A DNA stretch of 64,000 nucleotides from Paenochrobactrum pullorum (lineage in GTDB: Bacteria; Pseudomonadota; Alphaproteobacteria; Rhizobiales; Rhizobiaceae). A program made the position numbers and the translations under genes. Numbering within the stretch: the stretch's first letter is position 1; each line of letters begins with the position of its first letter. The DNA lies in assembly GCF_041929845.1 (NCBI RefSeq), contig NZ_JBHEEH010000001.1, positions 248,001-312,000 on the forward strand. The letters are read 5' to 3'. Below are positions 18,688-26,875 of the stretch, in pieces. Under the pieces are notes generated by a model. The model was not told the DNA's origin. It ran no database searches and worked only from the letters and a program-made list of their open reading frames with translations.

Positions 18688-19461
18688 ATGACATATCAGA
18701 CCATCATCATCGAGACGCATGACAAGGTCGGGCTGGTGAAGCTGAACCGTCCCGAAGCGCTCAATGCTTTAAACAAGCAATTGCTGGAAGAGTTGCGCGA
18801 TGCGCTGACAGCTTTTGAGGCTGACGATGCAATCGGTGTCATTGTGCTGACAGGCTCCGACAAAGCCTTTGCCGCTGGCGCTGATATTAAAGAAATGCAG
18901 CCGGTCAGTTTTGTCGATGCCTATATGAGCGATATGTTCGCCGGGAATCAGCATATGGATTATGTGCGCAAACCAGTGATTGCGGCAGTTGCAGGCTATG
19001 CGCTGGGTGGTGGCTGTGAACTGGCAATGATGTGCGATTTCATTATTGCCGCCGATAACGCCAAATTCGGTCAGCCGGAAATTACCCTTGGTATTATGCC
19101 GGGCATGGGCGGGTCGCAGCGTTTGACCCATTATGTCGGGAAGTCCAAGGCAATGGAAATGTGCCTGACCGGCCGTTTGATGGGTGCCGAGGAGGCAGAG
19201 CGCTGCGGCTTGGTTTCGCGTATTGTGCCTGTTGCCACTCTTCTTGAAGATGCCATGAAGACAGCGCACAAGATTGCAGGCTTTTCGCGCCTTTCCGTTT
19301 TGATGAACAAGGAGGCGGTCAACCGGGCTTATGAGGTCTCTCTCAATGAGGGCTTACGCTTTGAGCGGCGCCTTTTCCATTCGCTCTTTGCGCTGGAAGA
19401 TCAGAAGGAAGGCATGGCGGCTTTCATTGATAAGCGCAAACCGGATTTCAAGAATCGCTAA
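18688..19461 (+). CDS. Enoyl-CoA hydratase
   Basis: A 257-residue crotonase-fold enzyme that hydrates trans-2-enoyl-CoA in fatty-acid oxidation. The oxyanion-hole segments are AAGADIKEM and ALGGGCELAMMCD, and both catalytic glutamates of true hydratases are in place (GGGCELAM and FGQPEITLGIMPG). The ATG is preceded by GGAGGAG. Its position between mutM and rpsT is common in Rhizobiales. The exact chain-length preference cannot be read from the sequence. Confidence 0.92.
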   Translation: MTYQTIIIETHDKVGLVKLNRPEALNALNKQLLEELRDALTAFEADDAIGVIVLTGSDKAFAAGADIKEMQPVSFVDAYMSDMFAGNQHMDYVRKPVIAAVAGYALGGGCELAMMCDFIIAADNAKFGQPEITLGIMPGMGGSQRLTHYVGKSKAMEMCLTGRLMGAEEAERCGLVSRIVPVATLLEDAMKTAHKIAGFSRLSVLMNKEAVNRAYEVSLNEGLRFERRLFHSLFALEDQKEGMAAFIDKRKPDFKNR

Positions 19462-19639
19462 ATATAGCGGAATCAGACGGGCAGAGCTTGATGTGACACA
19501 TGTTTTGCTTCTTTTATCAGATGCCGAAATTGAAATATTTTGAATGAAAACAAGAGTCTCAAGGGCTTTAAAGGCTATAAAACGGGTGTTTCCATGCGCT
19601 TATGGTCAGAATCTGCGTTGACGTTGATGGAAAGCTGAT

Positions 19640-19684
19640 CTATAAGCGCCCCACGGTTCGGTGGCATATATGCCGCCCTTATAG
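19640..19684 (+). promoter_or_regulatory. Structured leader candidate upstream of rpsT
   Basis: Within the 286-bp region before rpsT, CTATAAG (19640-19646) pairs with CTTATAG (19678-19684). They enclose a CCAC/GTGG stem and the 12-bp palindrome GGCATATATGCC (19663-19674). It could be an autoregulatory leader for ribosomal protein S20 or a set of promoter-proximal sites. I know of no matching RNA family. Confidence 0.3.
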
Positions 19685-19747
19685 TTTTGTGCACGGCGGT
19701 TATATTATACACCCGCTGGATAGCTGACAGTAAAAAGAGAGGCATTT

Positions 19748-20014
19748 ATGGCCAACACTCCTTCGGCCAAGAAAGCGGTGCGCAAGATTGCTGCCCGCAC
19801 TGAAGTCAACAAGTCACGTCGTTCACGCGTGCGTACTTTCATCCGTAAGGTTGAAGATGCGATCATCGCTGGTGACCAGACAGCAGCTCAGGCTGCTTTG
19901 CAGGCTGCTCAGCCAGAGCTGATGCGCGCTGCAACCAAAGGCGTTCTGCATAAGAACACCGCATCGCGTAAAGTGTCACGTTTGACCAAGCGCGTTCAGG
20001 GTCTTTCAGCTTAA
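19748..20014 (+). CDS. rpsT: 30S ribosomal protein S20
   Basis: A basic 88-residue primary-binding protein of the small ribosomal subunit. It begins MANTPSAKKAVRKIAARTEVN, followed by the RRSRVRTFIRKVEDA helix and ends SRLTKRVQGLSA, matching the family along its whole length. It is a single-gene unit with a strong terminator immediately downstream, and sits upstream of dnaA as in many Rhizobiales. Confidence 0.97.
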   Translation: MANTPSAKKAVRKIAARTEVNKSRRSRVRTFIRKVEDAIIAGDQTAAQAALQAAQPELMRAATKGVLHKNTASRKVSRLTKRVQGLSA

Positions 20015-20041
20015 TCGTTGTCAGGTTTTGATATCAGTTTA

Positions 20042-20072
20042 AAAAAACCCGGCTGTTTCAGCCGGGTTTTTT
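20042..20072 (+). terminator. Rho-independent terminator of rpsT
   Basis: AAAAAACCCGGCTG / CAGCCGGGTTTTTT, a perfect 14-bp stem with a 3-nt loop and a run of T residues, 28 bp after the rpsT stop. Confidence 0.9.
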
Positions 20073-21046
20073 GTTATCTGCCAATGGAATATGTTCAAGT
20101 TTTTCGCATGCGTAAATATGACTGGCCACATCTCGGACAATGAGAGTTAAAAGGACAGATGGTTAGCTTGCTATCAGTTCAAAGCGCACATCATTTGAGA
20201 TGGCTTTGGCGCAGCTAAGATTAAGCTTACGCTCCCCTTGAGTACTCGCTCTTGAAAACTCGCTTCAGTGTAGCTGCATGAGGCTTCCAAACGATTCTTC
20301 ATAAAACAAGAATTGGTTGAAACCACGCATCCTATCCTGCTGATATAGCTTAAATTTCCATTGGAATCGGTCTCGGCGCTTAAAAAATGAGCGTACGATT
20401 ATTGCGTTAAAGGCACAAATATTCGTCAATAGTATCATATAGTTACAAGTTTAATCCACGCTTGTCCACAGGCTCCGGAGGGACTCGGAAGGGCTTGAGA
20501 GTCAAGCGAATAATTAATATTTTTTTTGCTGCAATTTTGGAGGTCAGAGTCGTGAATTTCAAAAAAATAAAACGCTTTGAATCCAATGGTCTTACGCGGT
20601 TTTTATCCGATTCTCCCTGTCAAGATGCTCTTTTGGGGCATCTTCAGCTCTCTCGAAAATGCAAATTCTGGGCTTGCTCTTTTGGCAAAATCTTCGCTAA
20701 TGTTTAGGCATCAACGGGGCGGGCTTCTGACCCAGGTTTAAGCAAATAAATATGAAATGAATGCTTCAGGTTCACAATCTGTCGGTGGCTTTTTGTGACC
20801 TTCATTTGAGTTGGGATTATACGGTTTACCGTTCATTAACCGTGAACACTCTTCGCCGGTCTCCACCGGCAAAGAGCGGTTGTTGAAAATCTTAATTCGG
20901 GCAATCAGCATGGTTGAAGAAGGAAATGTGAGTCGGTGATGTAACAATTGCGGATTTCTAACCAGACCTGACAACAGGCTGTTTCTTTTAAAAAATAATG
21001 ACAAGCGCCGGAAACGGCGCGCCGTAATGTGAAGGTAGATGAAGCG
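20073..21046 (+). promoter_or_regulatory. dnaA upstream region with GANTC cluster and DnaA-like box
   Basis: There are 974 bp without a convincing gene. Five GANTC sites (CcrM methylation targets) fall within 132 bp at 20482, 20499, 20547, 20579 and 20609, with others at 20293, 20364 and 20930. TTGTCCACA at 20462-20470 is one base from the DnaA box TTATCCACA. TTTA-N7-TTAA at 20825-20839 is one base from a CtrA box. A GCGCCG-GAAA-CGGCGC hairpin (21005-21020) sits 26 bp before the dnaA ATG. An 81-codon frame at 20462-20707 does not look like protein. The layout suggests cell-cycle control of dnaA. Confidence 0.5.
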
Positions 21047-22630
21047 ATGATAGTGACGGGCGACAAAGTGACGGCAGCGAAGAATAATAATACGCATGCG
21101 GATTGTGGCACTCAAACATCGACTTCTCAGAATAATAATCAACAGATGATTGCAACAATTAATGATAGCGAAGCCGCGTTTGAGCGTCTGACCTCCAAGC
21201 TTAAAGCCCGCGTCGGCAGCGAAATTTATTCCAGCTGGTTTGGCCGCCTGCAACTGGACGATTTATCCAAGAGCATTGTGCGTTTATCGGTACCGACCGC
21301 TTTTTTGCGTTCCTGGATCAATAACCATTACACCGAGCTTCTGACGCAGTTGTGGCAGGAAGAAAACCCGCAGATCCTCAAGGTTGAGATCGTGGTACGT
21401 GGCATGAGCCGTGTCGTCCGTCCGGCACCGGTCGCTGAAGTGGCTGTTGAGCCGCAACCGGTGGAAACCCGATCCCCAATGCGTGAAAAAATTGCTTTTC
21501 CTGTTGGCCAGCCAAGTAATGAAAAACGTGGTGCCGCTCTTGCGATGGAAACCCATTCGAGCGGCTCACAGGGCGCGGTTCTCGGTTCTCCGCTTGATCC
21601 ACGTTACACATTCGACAGCTTTGTCGATGGCGCTTCCAACCGTGTGGCTTTGGCAGCCGCCCGCACTATCGCGGAGGCCGGCTCCAGTGCTGTTCGTTTC
21701 AATCCTTTGTTTATCCATGCGTCTGTAGGTCTTGGTAAAACACACCTTTTGCAGGCAATTGCTGCGGCGGCTTTTCAGCGCCCTGAAAAGCCGCGCGTGG
21801 TTTACCTGACCGCAGAATATTTCATGTGGCGTTTTGCAACCGCAATCCGTGACAATAACGCGCTTTCCTTCAAAGAACAGTTGCGCGATATCGATCTGCT
21901 CGTCATCGACGATATGCAGTTCCTGCAAGGTAAGTCGATCCAGCACGAGTTCTGCCATCTGCTCAACACTTTGCTTGATAGCGCCAAACAGGTTGTGGTT
22001 GCCGCTGACCGCCCGCCGTCAGAACTGGAATCGCTTGATGTGCGCGTTCGCTCCCGTTTGCAGGGCGGTGTGGCATTGGAAGTGGCAGCACCGGATTATG
22101 AAATGCGCTTTGAGATGCTCAAGCGCCGTCTGGTTGCCGCACAGGTTGAAGATTACACACTCAATATTTCGGAAGAAATTTTGAGCCATGTGGCCCGCAC
22201 TGTGACCGGTTCAGGCCGTGAGCTTGAAGGCGCGTTCAACCAGCTGTTGTTCCGTCAGTCTTTCGAGCCAGATTTGTCCATCGACCGGGTTGACGAGCTT
22301 CTCGGCCATCTGACACGCGCCGGTGAGCCAAAGCGTATCCGTATTGAAGAAATTCAGCGCATCGTCGCGCGTCACTATAATGTCTCGAAGCAGGATTTGC
22401 TTTCCAGCCGTCGTACCCGCATCATCGTCAAGCCACGTCAGGTTGCGATGTATCTGGCGAAAATGCTCACCCCGCGTTCCCTACCGGAAATAGGCCGTCG
22501 ATTTGGCGGACGTGACCACACAACCGTTTTGCATGCGGTGCGCAAGATCGAAGATCTGGCCGGTGCCGATACCAAATTGGCGCAGGAACTGGAGCTGTTG
22601 AAGCGCCTGATCAACGATCAGGCTGCATAA
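21047..22630 (+). CDS. dnaA: Chromosomal replication initiator DnaA
   Basis: The AAA+ initiator that binds DnaA boxes and opens oriC. Domain I is at the N terminus (AAFERLTSKLKARVGSEIYSSWF), then a variable linker, the AAA+ core with Walker A (GLGKTHLLQAI) and Walker B (LLVIDDMQFLQGK), and C-terminal domain IV with the signature GGRDHTTVLHAVRKIE. The frame can start at a GTG six codons earlier, but the ATG at 21047 has GAAGG 11 nt upstream; the protein is then 527 residues. The dnaA gene is not by itself evidence of oriC here, since in Rhizobiales the origin usually lies near hemE/parAB, which are absent. Confidence 0.96.
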   Translation: MIVTGDKVTAAKNNNTHADCGTQTSTSQNNNQQMIATINDSEAAFERLTSKLKARVGSEIYSSWFGRLQLDDLSKSIVRLSVPTAFLRSWINNHYTELLTQLWQEENPQILKVEIVVRGMSRVVRPAPVAEVAVEPQPVETRSPMREKIAFPVGQPSNEKRGAALAMETHSSGSQGAVLGSPLDPRYTFDSFVDGASNRVALAAARTIAEAGSSAVRFNPLFIHASVGLGKTHLLQAIAAAAFQRPEKPRVVYLTAEYFMWRFATAIRDNNALSFKEQLRDIDLLVIDDMQFLQGKSIQHEFCHLLNTLLDSAKQVVVAADRPPSELESLDVRVRSRLQGGVALEVAAPDYEMRFEMLKRRLVAAQVEDYTLNISEEILSHVARTVTGSGRELEGAFNQLLFRQSFEPDLSIDRVDELLGHLTRAGEPKRIRIEEIQRIVARHYNVSKQDLLSSRRTRIIVKPRQVAMYLAKMLTPRSLPEIGRRFGGRDHTTVLHAVRKIEDLAGADTKLAQELELLKRLINDQAA

Positions 22631-22650
22631 CGCAGCTTAAAAAGCACAAG

Positions 22651-22708
22651 TTATCAACATAAAGCCCGCATATCCACGGTTGATGTGGTTGTGTGGGCTT
22701 GCTTTTTT
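22651..22708 (+). terminator. Terminator after dnaA, preceded by a DnaA-box-like site
   Basis: AAGCCCGCA (22662-22670) pairs with TGTGGGCTT (22692-22700) with one G-T pair. An inner CCAC/GTGG stem is present and GCTTTTTTGG follows. This is a good intrinsic terminator in the 206-bp dnaA-dnaN gap, suggesting dnaN also has its own promoter. TTATCAACA at 22651-22659 is one base from a DnaA box. Confidence 0.7.
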
Positions 22709-22836
22709 GGTTAGTTTTCTGCCACTTTACTATCCCTTGGGGCGGTCATTCGCCCAGCCAGTCGCGCAAGGCTTGCGCTTCGTATCAAACGATGGGCGGC
22801 GTCTTGTGTGACCAGAAGTCAGCGAGTTCGTTTATC

Positions 22837-23955
22837 ATGCGTGTTACTCTGGAACGTTCCAATCTTCTGAAATCTCTCAACCATGTTCATCGTGTTGTGG
22901 AGCGCCGTAACACGATTCCTATTTTGTCCAACGTGTTGCTACAGGCCGAAGGCGGAAGCCTGGCGATGAAAGCAACTGATCTGGATCTTGAGATTAATGA
23001 AGCAACCGCAGCAATGGCTGAAGAAGCCGGTGCTACGACTGTCCCTGCCCATCTGCTTTACGACATTGTGCGTAAATTGCCTGATGGTGCCGAGGTTCAG
23101 CTTGCAACCAATCCTGACGGTAATTCCGTTTCGGTTATTTCAGGCCGATCGTCTTTCCGTTTGCAATGCCTGCCGCAGTCCGATTTTCCGGAACTGACAG
23201 CGGGAAGCTTTACCCATAGCTTTGTCATGAAGGCTTTGGATTTCAAACGCTTGATTGATCGCACCCAGTTTGCGATTTCGACGGAAGAAACCCGTTATTA
23301 CCTCAATGGTATTTACCTGCATGCGATTGAAAGCGAAGGTCAGCTGAAATTGCGTGCGGTTGCCACCGACGGTCACCGTCTGGCACGGGCTGAACTGGAA
23401 GCACCAAGCGGTGCAGAAGGTATGCCCGGCATAATTATCCCGCGCAAAACCGTTGCTGAATTGCAGAAACTGGTGGATGTGCCTGATGCGGATGTCACCA
23501 TTGAATTGTCGGATGCAAAAATCCGCTTTACCATTGGGTCGATCGTCCTCACCTCCAAGCTCATTGACGGTACTTTCCCTGATTATCAGCGTGTGATTCC
23601 ATCTGGCAACGACAAGAAACTGGTGATCGACCGTCAGAATTTCGCGTCATCAGTTGATCGTGTTTCGACGATTTCGAGTGAACGCGGTCGTGCCGTTAAA
23701 CTGTCGATCAGTGATGGTCAGCTGACACTGACAGTCAATAATCCTGATTCCGGCAGCGCAACAGACGAATTGGCCGCCGATTATGATGCGGATCCGATTG
23801 ATATCGGTTTCAACTCGAAGTATCTGCTCGACATTACCAGCCAGCTTTCCGGCTCTGAAGCCGTCTTCATGCTCGCCGATGCAGGCTCTCCGACAGTGGT
23901 ACTTGATACCGGTGACGAAGATGTCTTGTATGTGCTGATGCCGATGCGCGTATAG
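22837..23955 (+). CDS. dnaN: DNA polymerase III beta subunit (sliding clamp)
   Basis: The ring-shaped clamp that tethers polymerases to DNA. The protein of 372 residues starts MRVTLERSNLLKSLNHVHRVVERRNTIPILSN, the conventional N terminus, and ends VLMPMRV, close to the MPMRL-type C terminus of the family. The frame is open another 48 codons upstream, but that extension has no family similarity, so the ATG at 22837 is chosen. It is followed within 10 bp by recF. Confidence 0.97.
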   Translation: MRVTLERSNLLKSLNHVHRVVERRNTIPILSNVLLQAEGGSLAMKATDLDLEINEATAAMAEEAGATTVPAHLLYDIVRKLPDGAEVQLATNPDGNSVSVISGRSSFRLQCLPQSDFPELTAGSFTHSFVMKALDFKRLIDRTQFAISTEETRYYLNGIYLHAIESEGQLKLRAVATDGHRLARAELEAPSGAEGMPGIIIPRKTVAELQKLVDVPDADVTIELSDAKIRFTIGSIVLTSKLIDGTFPDYQRVIPSGNDKKLVIDRQNFASSVDRVSTISSERGRAVKLSISDGQLTLTVNNPDSGSATDELAADYDADPIDIGFNSKYLLDITSQLSGSEAVFMLADAGSPTVVLDTGDEDVLYVLMPMRV

Positions 23956-23963
23956 TTGATGAT

Positions 23964-25130
23964 GTGAGCACGTCGGGTGATCATAAAAGCCGTCTGGATC
24001 GGGTTTCGGTCCGGCGGCTTAAACTTAATAATTTTCGCAATTACGATGTGCTCCACCTGCCTTTAGGGGCAGGTCATGTGGTGCTGACGGGCGATAACGG
24101 CTCGGGCAAAACCAATCTACTCGAAGCTGTTTCTTTTCTTTCGCCTGGTCGGGGCTTGCGCCGTGCCGCTTATGGTGATGTGGCGCGCCATGATGCTGCC
24201 GATGGTTTTGCCATTCATGCGACATTGGAAAATGATTTTTATGGCGAGGCTGAAATCGGCACCGGCACTGCCGGCAATAATGCCGGTGAAGCAGGGCGGC
24301 GGGTGCGCATCAACGGTTCCACTACTGCCGCCGATGAATTGTTGAATTATGCCCGTATCCTCTGGCTGACACCGTCGCAAGACGGGCTCTTTACCGGTGG
24401 CTCGGGTGATCGCCGCCGTTTTCTTGATCGCATGGTGCTGGCCATTGATACCGGCCACGGCAAGCGTGTGGTGGATTATGAAAAATCCATGCGCAGCCGC
24501 AATCGTTTGCTGAGTGACGGCGTCAGTGATCCGCAATGGCTGGATGCGATTGAGAACCAGATGGCGGAACTTGCCATTGCCATTGCTGCGGCACGCGCCG
24601 AAATGATGCGGCTGATTAAAACCATGATCGAGCATATGCCGGATGACAGTCCGTTTCCGAAAGCCGATTGCTTTCTGGATGGTACACTGGAGCAGCGCAT
24701 CGGACTTGAGGCCGCACTTGATCTGGAAGAAGATTTTCGCCGTAATCTGCATGACGGGCGTATGCGTGACAGAGCCAGCGGGCGCACACTTGACGGGCCG
24801 CATCGCACCGAACTGATCGTGCATCATCGGCCGAAACAAATGCCGGCCGCTTTGTGCTCGACAGGCGAGCAGAAAGCATTGCTGATCGGGTTGGTTTTAG
24901 CTCACGCACGTTTGACCGGTGAACTATCACGGATGGCGCCGATCTTGCTTTTGGATGAAATAGCCGCGCATCTTGATACAGGGCGCCGTGCAGCGCTGTT
25001 TGATATTCTGGACGATCTGGGTTGTCAGGCATTTATGACGGGTACTGACAGAGCTTTATTTGAAAGTCTGCATGGCGATGCGCAATTCTTTCAGGTATCG
25101 TCCGGAGTATTGACCCCTTCTTATAGCTGA
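23964..25130 (+). CDS. recF: DNA replication/repair protein RecF
   Basis: An SMC-like ATPase of 388 residues that loads RecA at single-strand gaps. Near the N terminus are RRLKLNNFRNYD and Walker A (TGDNGSGKTNLLEAVSFLSPGRGLR). The ABC signature region is CSTGEQKALLIGLVLAHA and Walker B is PILLLDEIAAHLD. It starts with GTG 9 bp after the dnaN stop; no better in-frame ATG is near. The order dnaA-dnaN-recF is conserved. Confidence 0.95.
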   Translation: MSTSGDHKSRLDRVSVRRLKLNNFRNYDVLHLPLGAGHVVLTGDNGSGKTNLLEAVSFLSPGRGLRRAAYGDVARHDAADGFAIHATLENDFYGEAEIGTGTAGNNAGEAGRRVRINGSTTAADELLNYARILWLTPSQDGLFTGGSGDRRRFLDRMVLAIDTGHGKRVVDYEKSMRSRNRLLSDGVSDPQWLDAIENQMAELAIAIAAARAEMMRLIKTMIEHMPDDSPFPKADCFLDGTLEQRIGLEAALDLEEDFRRNLHDGRMRDRASGRTLDGPHRTELIVHHRPKQMPAALCSTGEQKALLIGLVLAHARLTGELSRMAPILLLDEIAAHLDTGRRAALFDILDDLGCQAFMTGTDRALFESLHGDAQFFQVSSGVLTPSYS

Positions 25131-25140
25131 GGCAAGCATT

Positions 25141-25899
25141 TTGAGCACTTCCCCTTTTTCCGAATTGGAACTGGAGCGTTATGCGCGCCATATCATCATG
25201 CGGGAAATTGGCGGCGCAGGGCAGCAAAAGCTCAAAAAAGCCCGTGTTTTGGTGGTGGGCGCAGGCGGGCTTGGATCGCCGATCTTACAATATCTGGCAG
25301 CTGCAGGTGTCGGTACGCTTGGGATTGTTGATGATGACCATGTGTCGCTTTCCAATTTGCAGCGCCAGATCATTCATGACACAGCCGCTATTGGTCAGCC
25401 GAAGGTGCAAAGCGCTGAACAAGCGATTGCTCGGCAAAATCCGCATGTCGGCATTGAAGCCCATTGTCTGCGTTTAACTCATGACAATGCGCGCGCATTG
25501 ATCGAAAATTACGACATTGTCGTTGATGGCTGCGATAATGCCGAAACGCGCTATATGCTGGCGGATACATGCGAAGCCGTAAAGCGCCCGCTTGTATCCG
25601 GTGCGATCGGGCGTTTTGACGGCAATGTCACCGTGCTGAAACCATATGAAAAAGATGAGTCAGACAGGCTCAATCCGCGCTATCGGGATTTGTTTCCGGT
25701 GCCGCCTGCGGCTGGCTCTGTGCCAGCTTGTGCGGAGGCTGGCGTGTTGGGTGTTTTGCCTGGCATTATCGGCTCATTGCAGGCAATGGAAGTGATTAAA
25801 CTCATTACCGGTATCGGCGAGCCGCTTGTCGGCAGGCTGTTGCTTTATGATGCTTTAACCTGCCGTTTTGAAACCATTCGCTATAAGCGCAAGCTTTAA
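25141..25899 (+). CDS. moeB: Molybdopterin-synthase adenylyltransferase (MoeB/ThiF family)
   Basis: A 252-residue E1-like enzyme that adenylates the C terminus of MoaD or a related sulfur carrier. The Rossmann ATP-binding motif is VVGAGGLGSPILQYLAAAGVG, then DDDHVSLSNLQRQIIH, and the catalytic-Cys region reads ACAEAGVLGVLPGIIGSLQA. The start is TTG at 25141, 10 bp after recF. The two Cys pairs that bind structural zinc in E. coli MoeB are missing (the CYRCLF position reads RYRDLF, and the C-terminal CxxC is absent). A ThiF or generic HesA role cannot be excluded. Confidence 0.85.
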   Translation: MSTSPFSELELERYARHIIMREIGGAGQQKLKKARVLVVGAGGLGSPILQYLAAAGVGTLGIVDDDHVSLSNLQRQIIHDTAAIGQPKVQSAEQAIARQNPHVGIEAHCLRLTHDNARALIENYDIVVDGCDNAETRYMLADTCEAVKRPLVSGAIGRFDGNVTVLKPYEKDESDRLNPRYRDLFPVPPAAGSVPACAEAGVLGVLPGIIGSLQAMEVIKLITGIGEPLVGRLLLYDALTCRFETIRYKRKL

Positions 25900-25906
25900 T
25901 ATTGCC

Positions 25907-26875
25907 CTAATATTGATTAGTGCGGTCAACGAGGTTTTGCAAAGGCTCTCCGCGCTCAAAAGCTTCAATCTGCTGGATGATTGCCGGCACCAATGCACTT
26001 GCCGAAGAGGCTGCTGCCGCATGCGGGGTGATGGTCACCTTCGGATGCGTCCAAAGCGGACTGTCAGCAGGCAATGGTTCTTGCTGGAAGACATCGAGGG
26101 TCACAGCGGACAACATGCCGCGATCAAGGGCTGCCAGAATATCGGCTTCATTTTGTGAGCCACCGCGTCCGGCATTGATGAGGATGGGGGCGCCGAGCGG
26201 CCCTTCCTCTTTCATTTGCGCAAACATCGACATCGACAAAAGCCCTTTAGTGTCCGGTGTCAGCGGCAAAAGAGACACGAAAATATCAGCGGTTTTTAAA
26301 AACGCTTTAAAGCCGTCTGCCCCGTGATAGGTAGTGACGCCGTCAAGCTTGCGCTCGCGGCGGCTCCAGCCGGTGACGTTAAAACCGATATTCATCAGTT
26401 TTTCTGCAGCATCGCTTCCCAAAACACCAAGCCCCAAAATACCGACCGTCACTTCATTGGCTGCTGGCTGGCGGCGGTCTTCATGCCAGAGTTTTTCTTT
26501 CTGCTGCTGGCGATAACGTCCGCCCAAACGATGATGGTCAAGCACCTGCCACACCACATATTCGGTCATACGCATGGTTAGATCAGGCGAGATGACACGC
26601 ACAATCGGCACATCCGGTATAAACGGATCATGGAAAACATGATCGACACCGGCACCAAGCGAGATGATCATCTTCAGATTGGGCAGGTTTTTCAATGAAC
26701 CGGGCTGTTGTTTCCAAACGGCTGCATAATGCACATCCTCGCGGTTGAAATCACCATCCGGCAAAACGGTTTCCCGTCCCTTTGCTTTGGCAGCAAAGTT
26801 TTCTATCCAGATGGCCGGATCCCAGCCAGAGGTTGCCAACAGGATTTTACCCGATTTTGCGTCTTTCTTGCTCAT
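25907..26875 (-). CDS. Glyoxylate/hydroxypyruvate reductase A-type 2-hydroxyacid dehydrogenase
   Basis: A 322-residue NAD(P)H-dependent D-2-hydroxyacid dehydrogenase similar to GhrA. The nucleotide-binding motif is GILGLGVLGSDAAEKLMNIGF. The C-terminal catalytic part shows INAGRGGSQNEADILAALDRGMLSAVTLDVFQQEPL and the active His in HPKVTITPHAAA. Its ATG overlaps the yejF stop (ATGA), so it is translated as the last gene of the yejABEF unit. The pairing with a peptide transporter is positional only; no functional link is obvious. Confidence 0.88.
   Translation of the reverse strand: MSKKDAKSGKILLATSGWDPAIWIENFAAKAKGRETVLPDGDFNREDVHYAAVWKQQPGSLKNLPNLKMIISLGAGVDHVFHDPFIPDVPIVRVISPDLTMRMTEYVVWQVLDHHRLGGRYRQQQKEKLWHEDRRQPAANEVTVGILGLGVLGSDAAEKLMNIGFNVTGWSRRERKLDGVTTYHGADGFKAFLKTADIFVSLLPLTPDTKGLLSMSMFAQMKEEGPLGAPILINAGRGGSQNEADILAALDRGMLSAVTLDVFQQEPLPADSPLWTHPKVTITPHAAAASSASALVPAIIQQIEAFERGEPLQNLVDRTNQY

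Noticed and set aside
20462..20707. 81-codon plus-strand frame upstream of dnaA
   Set aside because: No ribosome-binding site, no family resemblance, and it coincides with the GANTC-rich regulatory region; treated as non-coding.
20073..22836. Chromosomal replication origin around dnaA
   Set aside because: Only two imperfect DnaA boxes are visible, and in Rhizobiales oriC is normally near hemE/parAB, which are not in this window.
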